Assembly: GCF_009928445.1 (NCBI RefSeq)
Contig: NZ_JAABNO010000019.1
Location: forward strand, 49,788-113,787
Reading direction: 5' to 3'
Source of the DNA: Clostridium sp. C8-1-8
GTDB taxonomy: Bacteria > Bacillota > Clostridia > Clostridiales > Clostridiaceae
DNA: 64,000 nt
Shown here piece by piece: positions 1 through 7,741 of this stretch. Made by a program: the position numbers and the translations under genes. The notes below the pieces were generated by a model. The model had not been told where the DNA came from and made no database searches. It was given only the letters and a program-made list of their open reading frames with translations. Each line of letters opens with the position of its first letter. The first letter of the stretch is position 1.

Positions 1-354
1 AGAAGGAATGTAGGAGTAACTGCCACAGTATACAAGGCTGCTGCTGGTGCTATTGAACATATGAAGATAGCTAAGGTAACGAATATTAACACTGTTATAG
101 ATGAACTTAAAGAGTTAGGAATATGGGTCTATGGTGCTGAGATAGATGGGGATTCTTATTCATATGAAACTGACTTCTCGGGGCCATGTGCTTTAATTAT
201 TGGAAGTGAAGGCAGAGGAATGTCTAAACTTACGAAGGATAAGTGCGATAAATTAGTTAAGATACCTATGGTTGGAAAGATAAACTCTTTAAATGCTTCA
301 GTTGCAGGTGGGATAATGATGTACGAGATTTTAAAATCAAGGCTTTCAAAATAA
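1..354 (+). CDS. rlmB: 23S rRNA 2'-O-methyltransferase RlmB, C-terminal part (5' truncated by window edge)
   Basis: The reading frame is open from base 1, so the gene starts outside the window; an internal ATG at 61 is not the start. The visible 117 residues carry the SPOUT/TrmH-family signatures: NVGVTATVYKAAAGA at the left edge, the SAM-binding IIGSEGRGM loop, and the final KIPMVGKINSLNASVAGG motif that forms the trefoil knot. RlmB methylates a guanosine of 23S rRNA using S-adenosylmethionine. Lying just upstream of sigH is the usual Firmicute arrangement. The related family members TrmH and TsnR cannot be fully excluded from the C-terminus alone. Confidence 0.85.
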   Translation, partial: RRNVGVTATVYKAAAGAIEHMKIAKVTNINTVIDELKELGIWVYGAEIDGDSYSYETDFSGPCALIIGSEGRGMSKLTKDKCDKLVKIPMVGKINSLNASVAGGIMMYEILKSRLSK

Positions 355-586
355 AAGTTGAAATTTTTCCCAGTAACTGTAATTTGGAATAGGCAATAAG
401 TTATATTTCTAAGTAAATTAAAAAAGAAATATTTTTTGAGTTTTATAATTAAATATTATCTATAGAACTTAATATAAGAAAAAGTCTTAGAGCAATAAAT
501 TGAAGTAAAAGAATCTTTTGGAAGATAGCCTGGAAGAAAAAATACTGGAAGAAGTTGAGAAAATACTCAGGAATCGTTGAATTTAC
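355..586. other. AT-rich intergenic stretch between rlmB and sigH
   Basis: No open frame with a ribosome-binding site and no clear hairpin terminator was seen here. In Bacillus a yacP/rae1-type gene lies at this spot; nothing resembling it is present. Confidence 0.4.
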
Positions 587-616
587 TTGACTTAGAAAGA
601 TTGACTGTTTTATAAT
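587..616 (+). promoter_or_regulatory. Candidate sigma-A promoter for sigH
   Basis: TTGACT (587-592) and TATAAT (611-616) are separated by 18 bp. The pair lies 36 bp upstream of the sigH start and ahead of its ribosome-binding site. It is a pattern match only. Confidence 0.55.
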
Positions 617-652
617 TATGTAAGTAGCATCAGCGTTTTAAGGGGGGATAAT

Positions 653-1291
653 GTGGAGGCAAGAGGTAAGGATGGTAGCTTAAGTGAATTTAAAGAAATT
701 TCTGATGAGGAAGTAGTAATTAGAGCTAAAAATGGCAATACTAATGCACAGGAATATCTTATAAATAAATACGAAAATTTTGTTAAGACAAAGGCAAAAT
801 CATATTTTCTTATAGGAGCAGACAAGGAAGACATATATCAAGAAGGTATGATAGGATTATATAAATCTATTAGAGATTTTAATCCTGAAAAGCTTACCTC
901 TTTCAAAGCATTTGCTGAGATATGCGTCACTAGACAAATAATAACAGCAATAAAAACTGCAACTAGGCAGAAACATATTCCTCTTAATACCTATGTTTCC
1001 CTTAATAAGCCCATATATGATGAAGAGTCTGATAGAACTTTACTGGATGTGCTGTCTGGGCTTAAGATAACAGATCCTGAAGAATTAATAATAAGTAAAG
1101 AAGAAATGCTTCATATAGAAAAAGAGATGGGACGGGTGCTTTCAGATCTGGAAATGGAAGTTCTCATGTCTTACCTGGATGGAAAATCATACCAGGAGAT
1201 TGCTTGTGATTTGGATAGGCAAGCGAAGTCCATAGACAATGCTCTTCAAAGGGTTAAGAGAAAATTAGAAAAATGTTTAAATATTAAATAA
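653..1291 (+). CDS. sigH: RNA polymerase sporulation sigma factor SigH (sigma-70 family)
   Basis: This 212-residue sigma factor directs RNA polymerase to early-sporulation and transition-state promoters. Region 2 is visible around residues 45-105 (ADKEDIYQEGMIGLYKSIRDF, then a 2.4-like stretch ending AIKTATRQKHIP). Region 4 is a helix-turn-helix near the C-terminus (LSDLEMEVLMSYLDGKSYQEIA). The start is GTG at 653, preceded by AGGGGGG at 641-647; an overlapping ATG at 651 is in another frame. Length and position between rlmB and tRNA/tuf/secE/nusG match SigH of spore-forming Firmicutes. Confidence 0.9.
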   Translation: MEARGKDGSLSEFKEISDEEVVIRAKNGNTNAQEYLINKYENFVKTKAKSYFLIGADKEDIYQEGMIGLYKSIRDFNPEKLTSFKAFAEICVTRQIITAIKTATRQKHIPLNTYVSLNKPIYDEESDRTLLDVLSGLKITDPEELIISKEEMLHIEKEMGRVLSDLEMEVLMSYLDGKSYQEIACDLDRQAKSIDNALQRVKRKLEKCLNIK

Positions 1292-1309
1292 TACAAAATA
1301 CAAAAAATA

Positions 1310-1338
1310 TTGACAAAAAAAAATAATGGTAGTAAACT
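1310..1338 (+). promoter_or_regulatory. Candidate promoter for the tRNA-Thr/tuf unit
   Basis: TTGACA (1310-1315) and TAAACT (1333-1338) have 17-bp spacing, about 50 bp upstream of the tRNA. A better TATAAT at 1340-1345 exists but is 24 bp from the -35, so the assignment of the -10 is uncertain. Confidence 0.4.
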
Positions 1339-1388
1339 TTATAATTGGTATATGTTATATAACAATTATAAATATATTATATAAAACT

Positions 1389-1464
1389 GCTCACGTAGCT
1401 CAGTAGGTAGAGCGTCACCTTGGTAAGGTGGAGGTCGACGGTTCGATCCCGTTCGTGAGCTCCA
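1389..1464 (+). tRNA. tRNA-Thr (anticodon GGT)
   Basis: The 76-nt cloverleaf is complete. The acceptor stem is GCTCACG/CGTGAGC with an encoded CCA at 1462-1464, the D-arm contains AGCTCAGTAGGTAGAGC, and the T-arm contains GGTTCGATCC. The anticodon stem TCACC/GGTGG encloses loop TTGGTAA, giving anticodon GGT, which reads ACC/ACT threonine codons. It sits about 60 bp upstream of tuf, the same thrT-tuf linkage known in proteobacteria. Confidence 0.95.
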
Positions 1465-1525
1465 TTTTTTGGAATATACAAAACGCTAGGCAAAGTTTAT
1501 CAATTTAAAAAAGGAGGAACATACA

Positions 1526-2722
1526 ATGGCAAAGTCTAAATTTGAAAGAAATAAGCCACACGTAAATATCGGAACAATAGGACACGTAGACCACGGTAAG
1601 ACAACATTAACAGCTGCAATCACAACAGTATTAGCAAACAAGGGATTTGCAGAAGCATTTAAGTATGACGAAATAGATAAGGCACCAGAAGAAAAGGAAA
1701 GAGGAATCACAATCAACACAGCACACGTTGAGTATCAAACAGAAAACAGACATTACGCTCACGTTGACTGTCCAGGACATGCTGACTATGTTAAGAACAT
1801 GATAACAGGAGCAGCACAAATGGATGGAGCTATACTAGTAGTATCAGCTGCAGACGGCCCAATGCCACAAACAAGAGAACATATACTACTAGCATCAAGA
1901 GTTGGTGTTGACTATATAGTAGTATTCTTAAATAAAGCAGATATGGTTGATGACGAAGAATTATTAGAATTAGTTGAAATGGAAGTTAGAGAACTATTAA
2001 GCGAGTACAACTTCCCAGGAGATGACATTCCAGTAATAAAGGGATCAGCATTAAAAGCATTAGAAAACCCAACAGATGCAGATGCAACAGCATGCATAAC
2101 TGAGTTAATGGATGCAGTAGATAGCTATATCCCAACACCAGAAAGAGCAACAGATAAGCCATTCTTAATGCCAATAGAAGATGTATTCACAATCACAGGT
2201 AGAGGAACAGTTGCAACAGGAAGAGTTGAAAAGGGAATACTACATGTAGGTGAAGAAGTTGAAATAATAGGTCTTTCAGAAGAAAGAAGAAAGACAGTAG
2301 TAACAGGAATAGAAATGTTCAGAAAGTTACTAGATGAAGCACAAGCAGGAGATAATATAGGAGCTCTATTAAGAGGTGTTCAAAGAACAGACATCGAAAG
2401 AGGTCAAGTATTAGCTAAGACAGGATCAGTAAATCCACATGACAAGTTCGTAGGTCAAGTATACGTACTTAAGAAAGAAGAAGGCGGAAGACATACACCA
2501 TTCTTCGATGGATACAGACCACAATTCTACTTCAGAACAACAGACGTTACAGGTTCAATCAAGTTACCAGAAGGAATGGAAATGGTTATGCCTGGAGACC
2601 ACATTGATATGAATGTTGAATTAATAACTCAAGTAGCGATGGATGAAGGATTAAGATTCGCTATAAGAGAAGGTGGAAGAACTGTAGGTTCAGGTGTTGT
2701 TACTAGCATTATTGCTAAATAA
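1526..2722 (+). CDS. tuf: Elongation factor Tu, copy 1
   Basis: This 398-residue GTPase delivers aminoacyl-tRNA to the ribosomal A site. G1 is GHVDHGKT (residues 19-26), G3 DCPGH (81-85, with the catalytic His85) and G4 NKAD (136-139), followed by the two beta-barrel domains. The ribosome-binding site AAGGAGG lies about 7 nt before ATG. By eye the coding sequence is the same as the second copy at 21189-22385, and identity continues about 15 nt past the stop; upstream, identity stops one base before the ATG. The matching ends suggest gene conversion keeps the copies equal. Confidence 0.98.
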   Translation: MAKSKFERNKPHVNIGTIGHVDHGKTTLTAAITTVLANKGFAEAFKYDEIDKAPEEKERGITINTAHVEYQTENRHYAHVDCPGHADYVKNMITGAAQMDGAILVVSAADGPMPQTREHILLASRVGVDYIVVFLNKADMVDDEELLELVEMEVRELLSEYNFPGDDIPVIKGSALKALENPTDADATACITELMDAVDSYIPTPERATDKPFLMPIEDVFTITGRGTVATGRVEKGILHVGEEVEIIGLSEERRKTVVTGIEMFRKLLDEAQAGDNIGALLRGVQRTDIERGQVLAKTGSVNPHDKFVGQVYVLKKEEGGRHTPFFDGYRPQFYFRTTDVTGSIKLPEGMEMVMPGDHIDMNVELITQVAMDEGLRFAIREGGRTVGSGVVTSIIAK

Positions 2723-2737
2723 TAATACTATAAATAA

Positions 2738-2765
2738 GGGCTGGGTTAAATAACCTAGTCCTTTA
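2738..2765 (+). terminator. Hairpin after tuf copy 1, weak or partial terminator
   Basis: GGGCTGGGTT (2738-2747) pairs with AACCTAGTCC (2752-2761) around a 4-nt loop, 10 bp including two G-T pairs. Only TTT follows, so it may allow read-through into rpmG. Confidence 0.45.
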
Positions 2766-2886
2766 GATAGTCATGGTTTCTTGACACAATGATGTATTTA
2801 TGATAAGTTTATTGAGTAACAAACTCATAGTTTAAACGAGTTTTATTTTTTTATGCCCATTATTTATTTGACTGGAGGTGCAGATC

Positions 2887-3036
2887 ATGAGAGTGAAAGT
2901 AACTTTAGCATGCACAGAATGTAAGCAAAGAAACTACAATTCAATGAAGAACAAGAAGAACGACCCAGATAGATTAGAAATGAAGAAGTACTGCAAGTTC
3001 TGCAAGAAGCATACTCTTCATAGAGAGACAAAGTAA
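2887..3036 (+). CDS. rpmG: 50S ribosomal protein L33
   Basis: This 49-residue protein was found directly from sequence and begins [17 protein letters not shown]. Cys9/Cys12 and Cys36/Cys39 form two CxxC pairs, the zinc-binding (C+) version of L33. GGAGGTG lies 8-10 nt before the ATG. The position between tuf and secE is the standard Firmicute order. Confidence 0.95.
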   Translation: MRVKVTLACTECKQRNYNSMKNKKNDPDRLEMKKYCKFCKKHTLHRETK

Positions 3037-3070
3037 TTTATTTTATACACTTTGTTAAGGATGTGAACTT

Positions 3071-3304
3071 ATGGCTGTAAATGGGAAGGTTAAGCAACCT
3101 GAATCTAAAAAAGAAGCAGGCTTAGTTAAGTTTTTAAGAGAGGTTAAGGCAGAAGTTACTAGAATAACTTGGCCATCCAAAGACGAATTAAAGAAGGCGT
3201 TTATAGCAGTATTAATTTTCGCTCTAGTGTACATGGTACTAGTAGGCGGAGTAGACTTTATATTACAAAACCTCTTTGATTTAATTTTCAAACTTAAGAA
3301 ATAA
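3071..3304 (+). CDS. secE: Preprotein translocase subunit SecE
   Basis: This small 77-residue inner-membrane protein is the clamp subunit of the SecYEG channel. A charged N-terminal region leads into the conserved EVKAEVTRITWPSKDEL amphipathic stretch (about residues 26-42), followed by one transmembrane segment (about 46-68, AFIAVLIFALVYMVLVGG). That is the single-span form usual in Gram-positives. It precedes nusG by 39 bp. Confidence 0.95.
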   Translation: MAVNGKVKQPESKKEAGLVKFLREVKAEVTRITWPSKDELKKAFIAVLIFALVYMVLVGGVDFILQNLFDLIFKLKK

Positions 3305-3343
3305 AAGGGAGGTTTGGATGGATTTATATCCATCTGATAAATT

Positions 3344-3865
3344 ATGAGTGAAAGAGCTAGATGGTACGTAGTACACACATATTCTGGCTATGAGAATAAG
3401 GTTAAAGCTAACCTTGAAAAAGCCATTGAAAATAGAAACCTACAGTCATTTTTCCAGGACGTTCAAGTTCCTATGGAAGAAGTGATTGAAGAAAAAGATG
3501 GTAAACAAAAAGTAACTCAGAAAAAGAAGTTCCCGGGATATGTGTTAGTAAAAATGGTTATGACTGATGACTCTTGGTATGTTGTTAGAAATACAAGGGG
3601 AGTCACAGGATTTGTTGGACCTGGATCAAAACCAGTTCCGCTTACCGATGAAGAGGTAGAATCTATGGGAGTAAATGAAACTCCAGTGGATATCGACTTA
3701 GAGGTAGGAGAAACGATTAGGATTATTTCTGGTCCTATAAAAGACTTTATGGCGACAATTCAAGAAATAAATCTAGAAAAGCACAAGGTTAAGGCCTTGG
3801 TTGACATGTTTGGCAGAGAAACTCTAGCTGAACTTGATTTCCACCAAGTAGAAAAATTAGATTAA
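3344..3865 (+). CDS. nusG: Transcription termination/antitermination factor NusG
   Basis: This 173-residue protein binds RNA polymerase and modulates pausing, termination and transcription-translation coupling. The N-terminal NGN domain starts RWYVVHTYSGYENKV and contains FPGYVLVKM; the C-terminal KOW domain covers about residues 120-173 (GETIRIISGPIKDF onward). ATG at 3344 gives the standard N-terminus. It lies between secE and rplK, as in most bacteria. Confidence 0.97.
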   Translation: MSERARWYVVHTYSGYENKVKANLEKAIENRNLQSFFQDVQVPMEEVIEEKDGKQKVTQKKKFPGYVLVKMVMTDDSWYVVRNTRGVTGFVGPGSKPVPLTDEEVESMGVNETPVDIDLEVGETIRIISGPIKDFMATIQEINLEKHKVKALVDMFGRETLAELDFHQVEKLD

Positions 3866-3889
3866 TAATCAGACTAACGTCTTAATCAA

Positions 3890-3918
3890 GTGGGAGGGCG
3901 TAAGTCCGAAATTACCAC
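3890..3918 (+). promoter_or_regulatory. Putative L1-type RNA operator before rplK
   Basis: GTGG (3890-3893) pairs with CCAC (3915-3918). Inside is an asymmetric internal loop and a short GG/CC-closed inner hairpin. The same architecture recurs before rplA at 4378-4404. L1 autoregulates rplK-rplA in other bacteria by binding an mRNA mimic of its 23S site; assigning that role here is inference. Confidence 0.4.
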
Positions 3919-3937
3919 AGTATAGGAGGAATAACTC

Positions 3938-4363
3938 ATGGCTAAGAAAGTAACAGGAATGATAAAATTACAACTTCCTGCAGGAAAGGCAACACCAGCA
4001 CCACCAGTTGGTCCAGCATTAGGACAACACGGTGTTAACATTATGGGATTCTGTAAGGAATTCAATGCAAAAACAGCTGATAAAGCTGGTCTTATAATAC
4101 CAGTTGTTATTACTGTATATCAAGATAGATCTTTCAGCTTTATTCTTAAAACTCCTCCAGCTGCCGTTCTTATAAAGAAGGAGCTAGGATTAGAAAGCGG
4201 TTCAGGAGTACCAAACAGAACTAAAGTTGGTAAGATAACAAAGGAACAAGTTAGAAAAATAGCTGAATTAAAGATGCCAGACCTAAACGCAGCATCAGTA
4301 GAAGCTGCTATGAGTATGATAGCAGGTACTGCTAGAAGTATGGGTGTAGTTGTTGAAGAATAA
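3938..4363 (+). CDS. rplK: 50S ribosomal protein L11
   Basis: This 141-residue stalk-base protein binds 23S rRNA in the GTPase-associated centre. The N-terminal proline-rich segment ([21 protein letters not shown]) is the thiopeptide and RelA-linked region. The C-terminal RNA-binding domain contains [14 protein letters not shown]. The start has TAGGAGGA upstream. It forms the usual rplK-rplA pair. Confidence 0.98.
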   Translation: MAKKVTGMIKLQLPAGKATPAPPVGPALGQHGVNIMGFCKEFNAKTADKAGLIIPVVITVYQDRSFSFILKTPPAAVLIKKELGLESGSGVPNRTKVGKITKEQVRKIAELKMPDLNAASVEAAMSMIAGTARSMGVVVEE

Positions 4364-4377
4364 TATTCACTAAATCG

Positions 4378-4404
4378 GTGGGAGGTACTTACCGTTAATA
4401 CCAC
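4378..4404 (+). promoter_or_regulatory. Second putative L1-type RNA operator, before rplA
   Basis: GTGGGAGG (4378-4385), an inner GGT/ACC hairpin, TTAATA, and closing CCAC (4401-4404) repeat the layout seen before rplK at 3890-3918. The site lies 18 nt before the rplA start and just upstream of its GGAGG. Confidence 0.4.
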
Positions 4405-4421
4405 GAAGGAGGCTTATATAA

Positions 4422-5111
4422 ATGGGTAAGAAGTACGTAGAAAGCGCAAAATTAGTTGATAAGAGCGCATTATATTCACCAGCAGAAGCTTTAGAATTAT
4501 CTATAAAAACTGCTAAAGCTAAGTTTGATGAAACTATAGAAATTCATGTAAGATTAGGGGTTGACCCAAGACATGCTGACCAACAAGTTAGAGGAGCAGT
4601 TGTTCTTCCACACGGAACTGGTAAAAGCGTGAAAGTATTAGTTTTTGCTAAAGGCGATAAGGCTAAGGAAGCAGAAGCAGCAGGAGCAGATTTCGTTGGA
4701 GCTGAAGAATTAGTTTCAAGAATCCAAAACGAAAACTGGTTCGATTATGATGTAGTAGTAGCTACTCCAGATATGATGGGTGTTGTTGGTAGATTAGGTA
4801 GAGTTTTAGGACCTAAGGGATTAATGCCAAACCCTAAGTCAGGTACAGTAACATTTGATGTTGCTAAGGCTATAGCTGAAATTAAAGCTGGTAAGGTTGA
4901 ATATAGAGTTGACAAAACTGCTATTGTTCACTGTCCAATAGGAAAGGCTTCATTTGGTGTAGAAAAGTTAGCAGATAACTTCCACACATTAATGGAAGCT
5001 GTTATAAAGGCTAAGCCATCAGCTGCAAAGGGACAATACGTTAAGTCTGTTTCACTTTCAGCTACAATGGGACCTGGAGTTAAAGTTAACCCAACAAAAG
5101 TTTTAGAATAG
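4422..5111 (+). CDS. rplA: 50S ribosomal protein L1
   Basis: This 229-residue L1-stalk protein helps move deacylated tRNA from the E site and is a translational repressor of its own operon in many bacteria. Typical motifs are [23 protein letters not shown], and [20 protein letters not shown]. The start follows GAAGGAGG. Two L1-like operator structures precede rplK and rplA, consistent with autogenous control. Confidence 0.98.
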   Translation: MGKKYVESAKLVDKSALYSPAEALELSIKTAKAKFDETIEIHVRLGVDPRHADQQVRGAVVLPHGTGKSVKVLVFAKGDKAKEAEAAGADFVGAEELVSRIQNENWFDYDVVVATPDMMGVVGRLGRVLGPKGLMPNPKSGTVTFDVAKAIAEIKAGKVEYRVDKTAIVHCPIGKASFGVEKLADNFHTLMEAVIKAKPSAAKGQYVKSVSLSATMGPGVKVNPTKVLE

Positions 5112-5169
5112 TATTGACTTAATAGGTTCAATCTAGTATAATATTTTTTGTTGTTAAAAGAGAATATAT

Positions 5170-5275
5170 TTCCGTAGATAGTAGGTGCGTATGCGTAACG
5201 TAAAACAACCTACCGAGGGTTCCAATACAGTATGTAATGGTCTTTTCGTATGTCTGCGGAAAGACCTTTCTTATT
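5170..5275 (+). promoter_or_regulatory. L10 leader (ribosomal protein L10-L12 mRNA leader) with terminator-like hairpin
   Basis: The 200-nt gap before rplJ contains AGTAGGTGCG and its complement CCTACCGAGGG, resembling the L10(L12)4 binding structure. It is followed by a 10-bp hairpin (5239-5248 with 5257-5266, GGTCTTTTCG/CGGAAAGACC) and a short T-rich run. In Firmicutes the L10 leader turns off rplJL by promoting termination when L10 is in excess. Confidence 0.75.
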
Positions 5276-5318
5276 TATATAAAGCAGTTGTAAACTGTGA
5301 GGAGGTGGACACACAGTA

Positions 5319-5822
5319 ATGAACAAGAATAGAGAATTAAAAGAAGCAAAAGTTGCTGAAATTAAAGAAAAGTTAGAGAAAGCTCAATCAGTTATTCTTG
5401 CAGACTATCAAGGTTTGACAGTTGAAGAAGATACTGAATTAAGAAAAGCTTTAAGAGAAGCTGGTGTAGAATATAAGGTTTATAAGAACACTATGGTTAC
5501 ATTAGCAGCTAAAGAACTAGGTCATGAAGGTATTGTTCAATATCTTGAAGGACCAGTTGCAATAGCATTTGGATACGAAGATGTTACGGCTCCTGCAAGA
5601 ATTTTAGCTGATTTCGCTAAAACTCATAAGAAGCTTGAACTTAAAGCTGGTATAGTTGATGGAGCTATATTTGATCAAGATAAGGTTAACCAACTTGCAT
5701 CAATACCATCAAAAGAAGTTCTTATTGCAAAACTTCTTGGAAGCTTCAAGGCTCCACTATCAAATCTTGCTTACTTATTAAATGCTGTAAAAGACAAGAA
5801 AGAAGCAGAATCTGCTGAATAA
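5319..5822 (+). CDS. rplJ: 50S ribosomal protein L10
   Basis: This 167-residue protein anchors the L7/L12 stalk dimers to the ribosome. The N-terminal RNA-binding domain contains [19 protein letters not shown] and [17 protein letters not shown]. The C-terminal helix ([11 protein letters not shown]) binds L7/L12. The start follows GAGGAGGTG. It lies under the L10 leader and is followed by rplL. Confidence 0.97.
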   Translation: MNKNRELKEAKVAEIKEKLEKAQSVILADYQGLTVEEDTELRKALREAGVEYKVYKNTMVTLAAKELGHEGIVQYLEGPVAIAFGYEDVTAPARILADFAKTHKKLELKAGIVDGAIFDQDKVNQLASIPSKEVLIAKLLGSFKAPLSNLAYLLNAVKDKKEAESAE

Positions 5823-5872
5823 TCTTGAAGAACTAAATATAAATTAACTGAAAAATTTCGGAGGTGCGAAAC

Positions 5873-6235
5873 ATGAATAAGGAACAAATAATCGAAGCTA
5901 TAAAGAGTATGACTGTTTTAGAATTAAATGAATTAGTAAAGGCTTGTGAAGAAGAATTTGGAGTTAGTGCTGCTGCTCCTGTTGCTGTTGCTGGTGGCGC
6001 TGCTGCTCCTGCTGCAGAAGAAAAGACTGAATTCGACGTAGTATTAGCTAGCGCTGGTGCTGAAAAGATAAAGGTTATAAAGGCAGTTAGAGAAATAACT
6101 GGTCTTGGATTAAAGGAAGCTAAGGAAATAGTTGACGGAGCTCCTAAGACACTTAAAGAAGGCGTTTCAAAAGAAGATGCTGAAGCTATGAAAGCTAAGT
6201 TAGCTGAAGTTGGAGCTGCTGTAGAAATAAAGTAG
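5873..6235 (+). CDS. rplL: 50S ribosomal protein L7/L12
   Basis: This 120-residue stalk protein recruits and stimulates translational GTPases. The N-terminal dimerisation helices ([21 protein letters not shown]) lead to an Ala/Gly/Pro hinge (about residues 34-52) and the C-terminal factor-binding domain ([20 protein letters not shown]). I place the start at ATG 5873, with GGAGGTG 6 nt upstream; an in-frame GTG at 5864 lies inside that ribosome-binding site. Confidence 0.97.
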   Translation: MNKEQIIEAIKSMTVLELNELVKACEEEFGVSAAAPVAVAGGAAAPAAEEKTEFDVVLASAGAEKIKVIKAVREITGLGLKEAKEIVDGAPKTLKEGVSKEDAEAMKAKLAEVGAAVEIK

Positions 6236-6244
6236 TTTTTAACT

Positions 6245-6276
6245 AAAGACACTGCTATAAAGCGGTGTCTTTATTT
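6245..6276 (+). terminator. Rho-independent terminator after rplL
   Basis: AAAGACACTGC (6245-6255) pairs with GCGGTGTCTTT (6262-6272), 11 bp with one wobble and a 6-nt loop, followed by a T-rich stretch. It separates rplJL from the glcT-ptsG module. Confidence 0.85.
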
Positions 6277-6471
6277 AATGTATTAGCAAACTATAAGCTT
6301 TTTTATTAAATAAATCTAGTAATATCAAAAGCTTGTGATAGACTTTACAATATATAGTGTAAAACTCATTTGATTGATTTATATACATTGGAAAAGGCAA
6401 CTAAACAAAAAAAGCTTACTGAAAAAGTTTTTTGTTGTTTTTTACATAAAATATATAGCTTAAACTAGTTG
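6277..6471. other. AT-rich spacer between rplL terminator and glcT promoter
   Basis: No open frame with a ribosome-binding site and no strong secondary structure was seen. Confidence 0.4.
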
Positions 6472-6500
6472 TTGACAAAATTAATGTCCAGTGATATGTT
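6472..6500 (+). promoter_or_regulatory. Candidate promoter for glcT-ptsG
   Basis: TTGACA (6472-6477) is separated by 17 bp from TATGTT (6495-6500). The predicted start lies just before the RAT element at 6535. Confidence 0.55.
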
Positions 6501-6534
6501 TATAACAGTTAATATACTTATATATAATATGTAT

Positions 6535-6562
6535 GGATTGTTACTGATATTCAGGCAATACC
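6535..6562 (+). promoter_or_regulatory. Ribonucleic antiterminator (RAT) site 1, before glcT
   Basis: GGATTGTTACTGATATTCAG followed by GCAATACC matches the RAT hairpin recognised by BglG/LicT/GlcT antiterminators. Its 3' end overlaps the left arm of the terminator at 6557, so RNA binding and terminator formation are mutually exclusive. Confidence 0.85.
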
Positions 6563-6625
6563 TAAATTAAAGTAAACTATTACATATTGATAGTTGATTT
6601 TAATTTAGGTATTAATTTTATCTTT
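6557..6625 (+). terminator. RAT-controlled terminator 1, before glcT
   Basis: AATACCTAAATTAAA (6557-6571) is the perfect 15-bp complement of 6599-6613, with a 27-nt loop and a T-rich tail. It would stop transcription ahead of glcT unless the antiterminator holds the RAT. Confidence 0.85.
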
Positions 6626-6659
6626 CTAAATTATACTAAAAGTGAAAGTGGGGTAATCT

Positions 6660-7511
6660 ATGATAATAGAAAAAATATTGAATAACAATGTTGTAATTAC
6701 TGTAGATCCCAAAACCAGAGGAGAAAAAATTCTCATGGGTAATGGATTAGCTTTTAAGAAAAAAATAGGTCAAGAAGTTGAAGAAAGTAAAATAGAAAAG
6801 ATATTTATAATGGATAATCCTAATGATAGCGATAAGTTTAAGAAACTTATCGAGGAGATACCGATAGAGATTATACACATTACTGGAGATATAGTAAAAA
6901 AAGCTGAAGAGAAATTGAAACGTAAATTAGATAATCATATATATGTTGCCTTAGCTGATCATATAGCTTTTGCTATAAAAAGACTTGCTAATGATATAGT
7001 TGTTCAAAATAGTTTGTTGGTAGAAATAAGAAGAGTTCATAAGGAAGAATATGAAATAGGTCAATGGGCTGTGCAGTATATTAATCAGAGACTAAATACA
7101 TCGTTGCCAATAGATGAGTCAGGGTTTATATCACTTCATATAGTAAATGCTAGTTATACAGATAATATTGGTGAATCTTATATATTAACCAATATCGTAA
7201 GAGATGTATTGAATATAATAAGGTATTATTTTTCTGTAGAATTTATAGAAGACGATTTGAATTATGATAGGTTGTTAACTCACTTGAAGTTTTTCGCTAA
7301 GAGAATAGTAACTAGTGAAAAGAATGGAAAGACTGATAGTGAGTTTTTAGACTTAGTAAGGCAAAAACACAAAGAGGCATATAAATGCTCTTTAAAGATA
7401 AAGACCTTTGTAGAAAATAAATATAATTATGAAGTCATGGAAGACGAACTTGTATATTTGAGTCTACATATACATAGAGTTATTAGTGTAATACGTTCTA
7501 AAATTGAATAA
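6660..7511 (+). CDS. glcT: PTS-regulated transcription antiterminator, GlcT/LicT (BglG) family
   Basis: This 283-residue RNA-binding protein prevents termination at RAT sites when its sugar is present. The N-terminal co-antiterminator domain (about 1-60) begins MIIEKILNNNVVITVD. Two PTS-regulation domains follow with four conserved histidines at residues 101, 160, 208 and 270, in line with the LicT positions. These are phosphorylated by EIIB (inactivating) or HPr (activating in some members). It precedes a glucose-type PTS gene and has RAT sites both before itself and before that gene, so it probably controls both. Glucose specificity is inferred from the neighbour. Confidence 0.88.
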   Translation: MIIEKILNNNVVITVDPKTRGEKILMGNGLAFKKKIGQEVEESKIEKIFIMDNPNDSDKFKKLIEEIPIEIIHITGDIVKKAEEKLKRKLDNHIYVALADHIAFAIKRLANDIVVQNSLLVEIRRVHKEEYEIGQWAVQYINQRLNTSLPIDESGFISLHIVNASYTDNIGESYILTNIVRDVLNIIRYYFSVEFIEDDLNYDRLLTHLKFFAKRIVTSEKNGKTDSEFLDLVRQKHKEAYKCSLKIKTFVENKYNYEVMEDELVYLSLHIHRVISVIRSKIE

Positions 7512-7513
7512 AA

Positions 7514-7542
7514 GGGTTGTTACTGAGTGTACAGGCAAGACC
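7514..7542 (+). promoter_or_regulatory. Ribonucleic antiterminator (RAT) site 2, before ptsG
   Basis: GGGTTGTTACTGAGTGTACA followed by GGCAAGACC begins 2 nt after the glcT stop and resembles the first RAT in sequence and in its overlap with a terminator arm. Confidence 0.85.
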
Positions 7543-7595
7543 TAAGTTTATTGCTTAATGTTGTTATTGCAATAGATTTGGGTCTATTATTCTTA
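7537..7595 (+). terminator. RAT-controlled terminator 2, between glcT and ptsG
   Basis: The segment 7537-7554 pairs with 7569-7585 (17 bp including three G-T pairs, closed by TTGC/GCAA) and ends in a T-rich run. It is overlapped by RAT site 2. Confidence 0.8.
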
Positions 7596-7741
7596 TGAAG
7601 GAAAAATAAATGTTACTGCATTAATGCTGGATATTTATACACATATTCTTTATAATATAATAAGTTTTGAATACTAATACCTTATTTGAAAAGGATTAAA
7701 TATTTGATGTTTAGATGTCGCAAAATGAAAGGAGAATTAAA

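Noticed and set aside
1340..1345. TATAAT as -10 of the tRNA-Thr promoter
   Set aside because: It is 24 bp from the only TTGACA; TAAACT at 17 bp was preferred, though neither is certain.
5864..5872. GTG start for rplL
   Set aside because: The codon is part of the GGAGGTG ribosome-binding site of the ATG at 5873.
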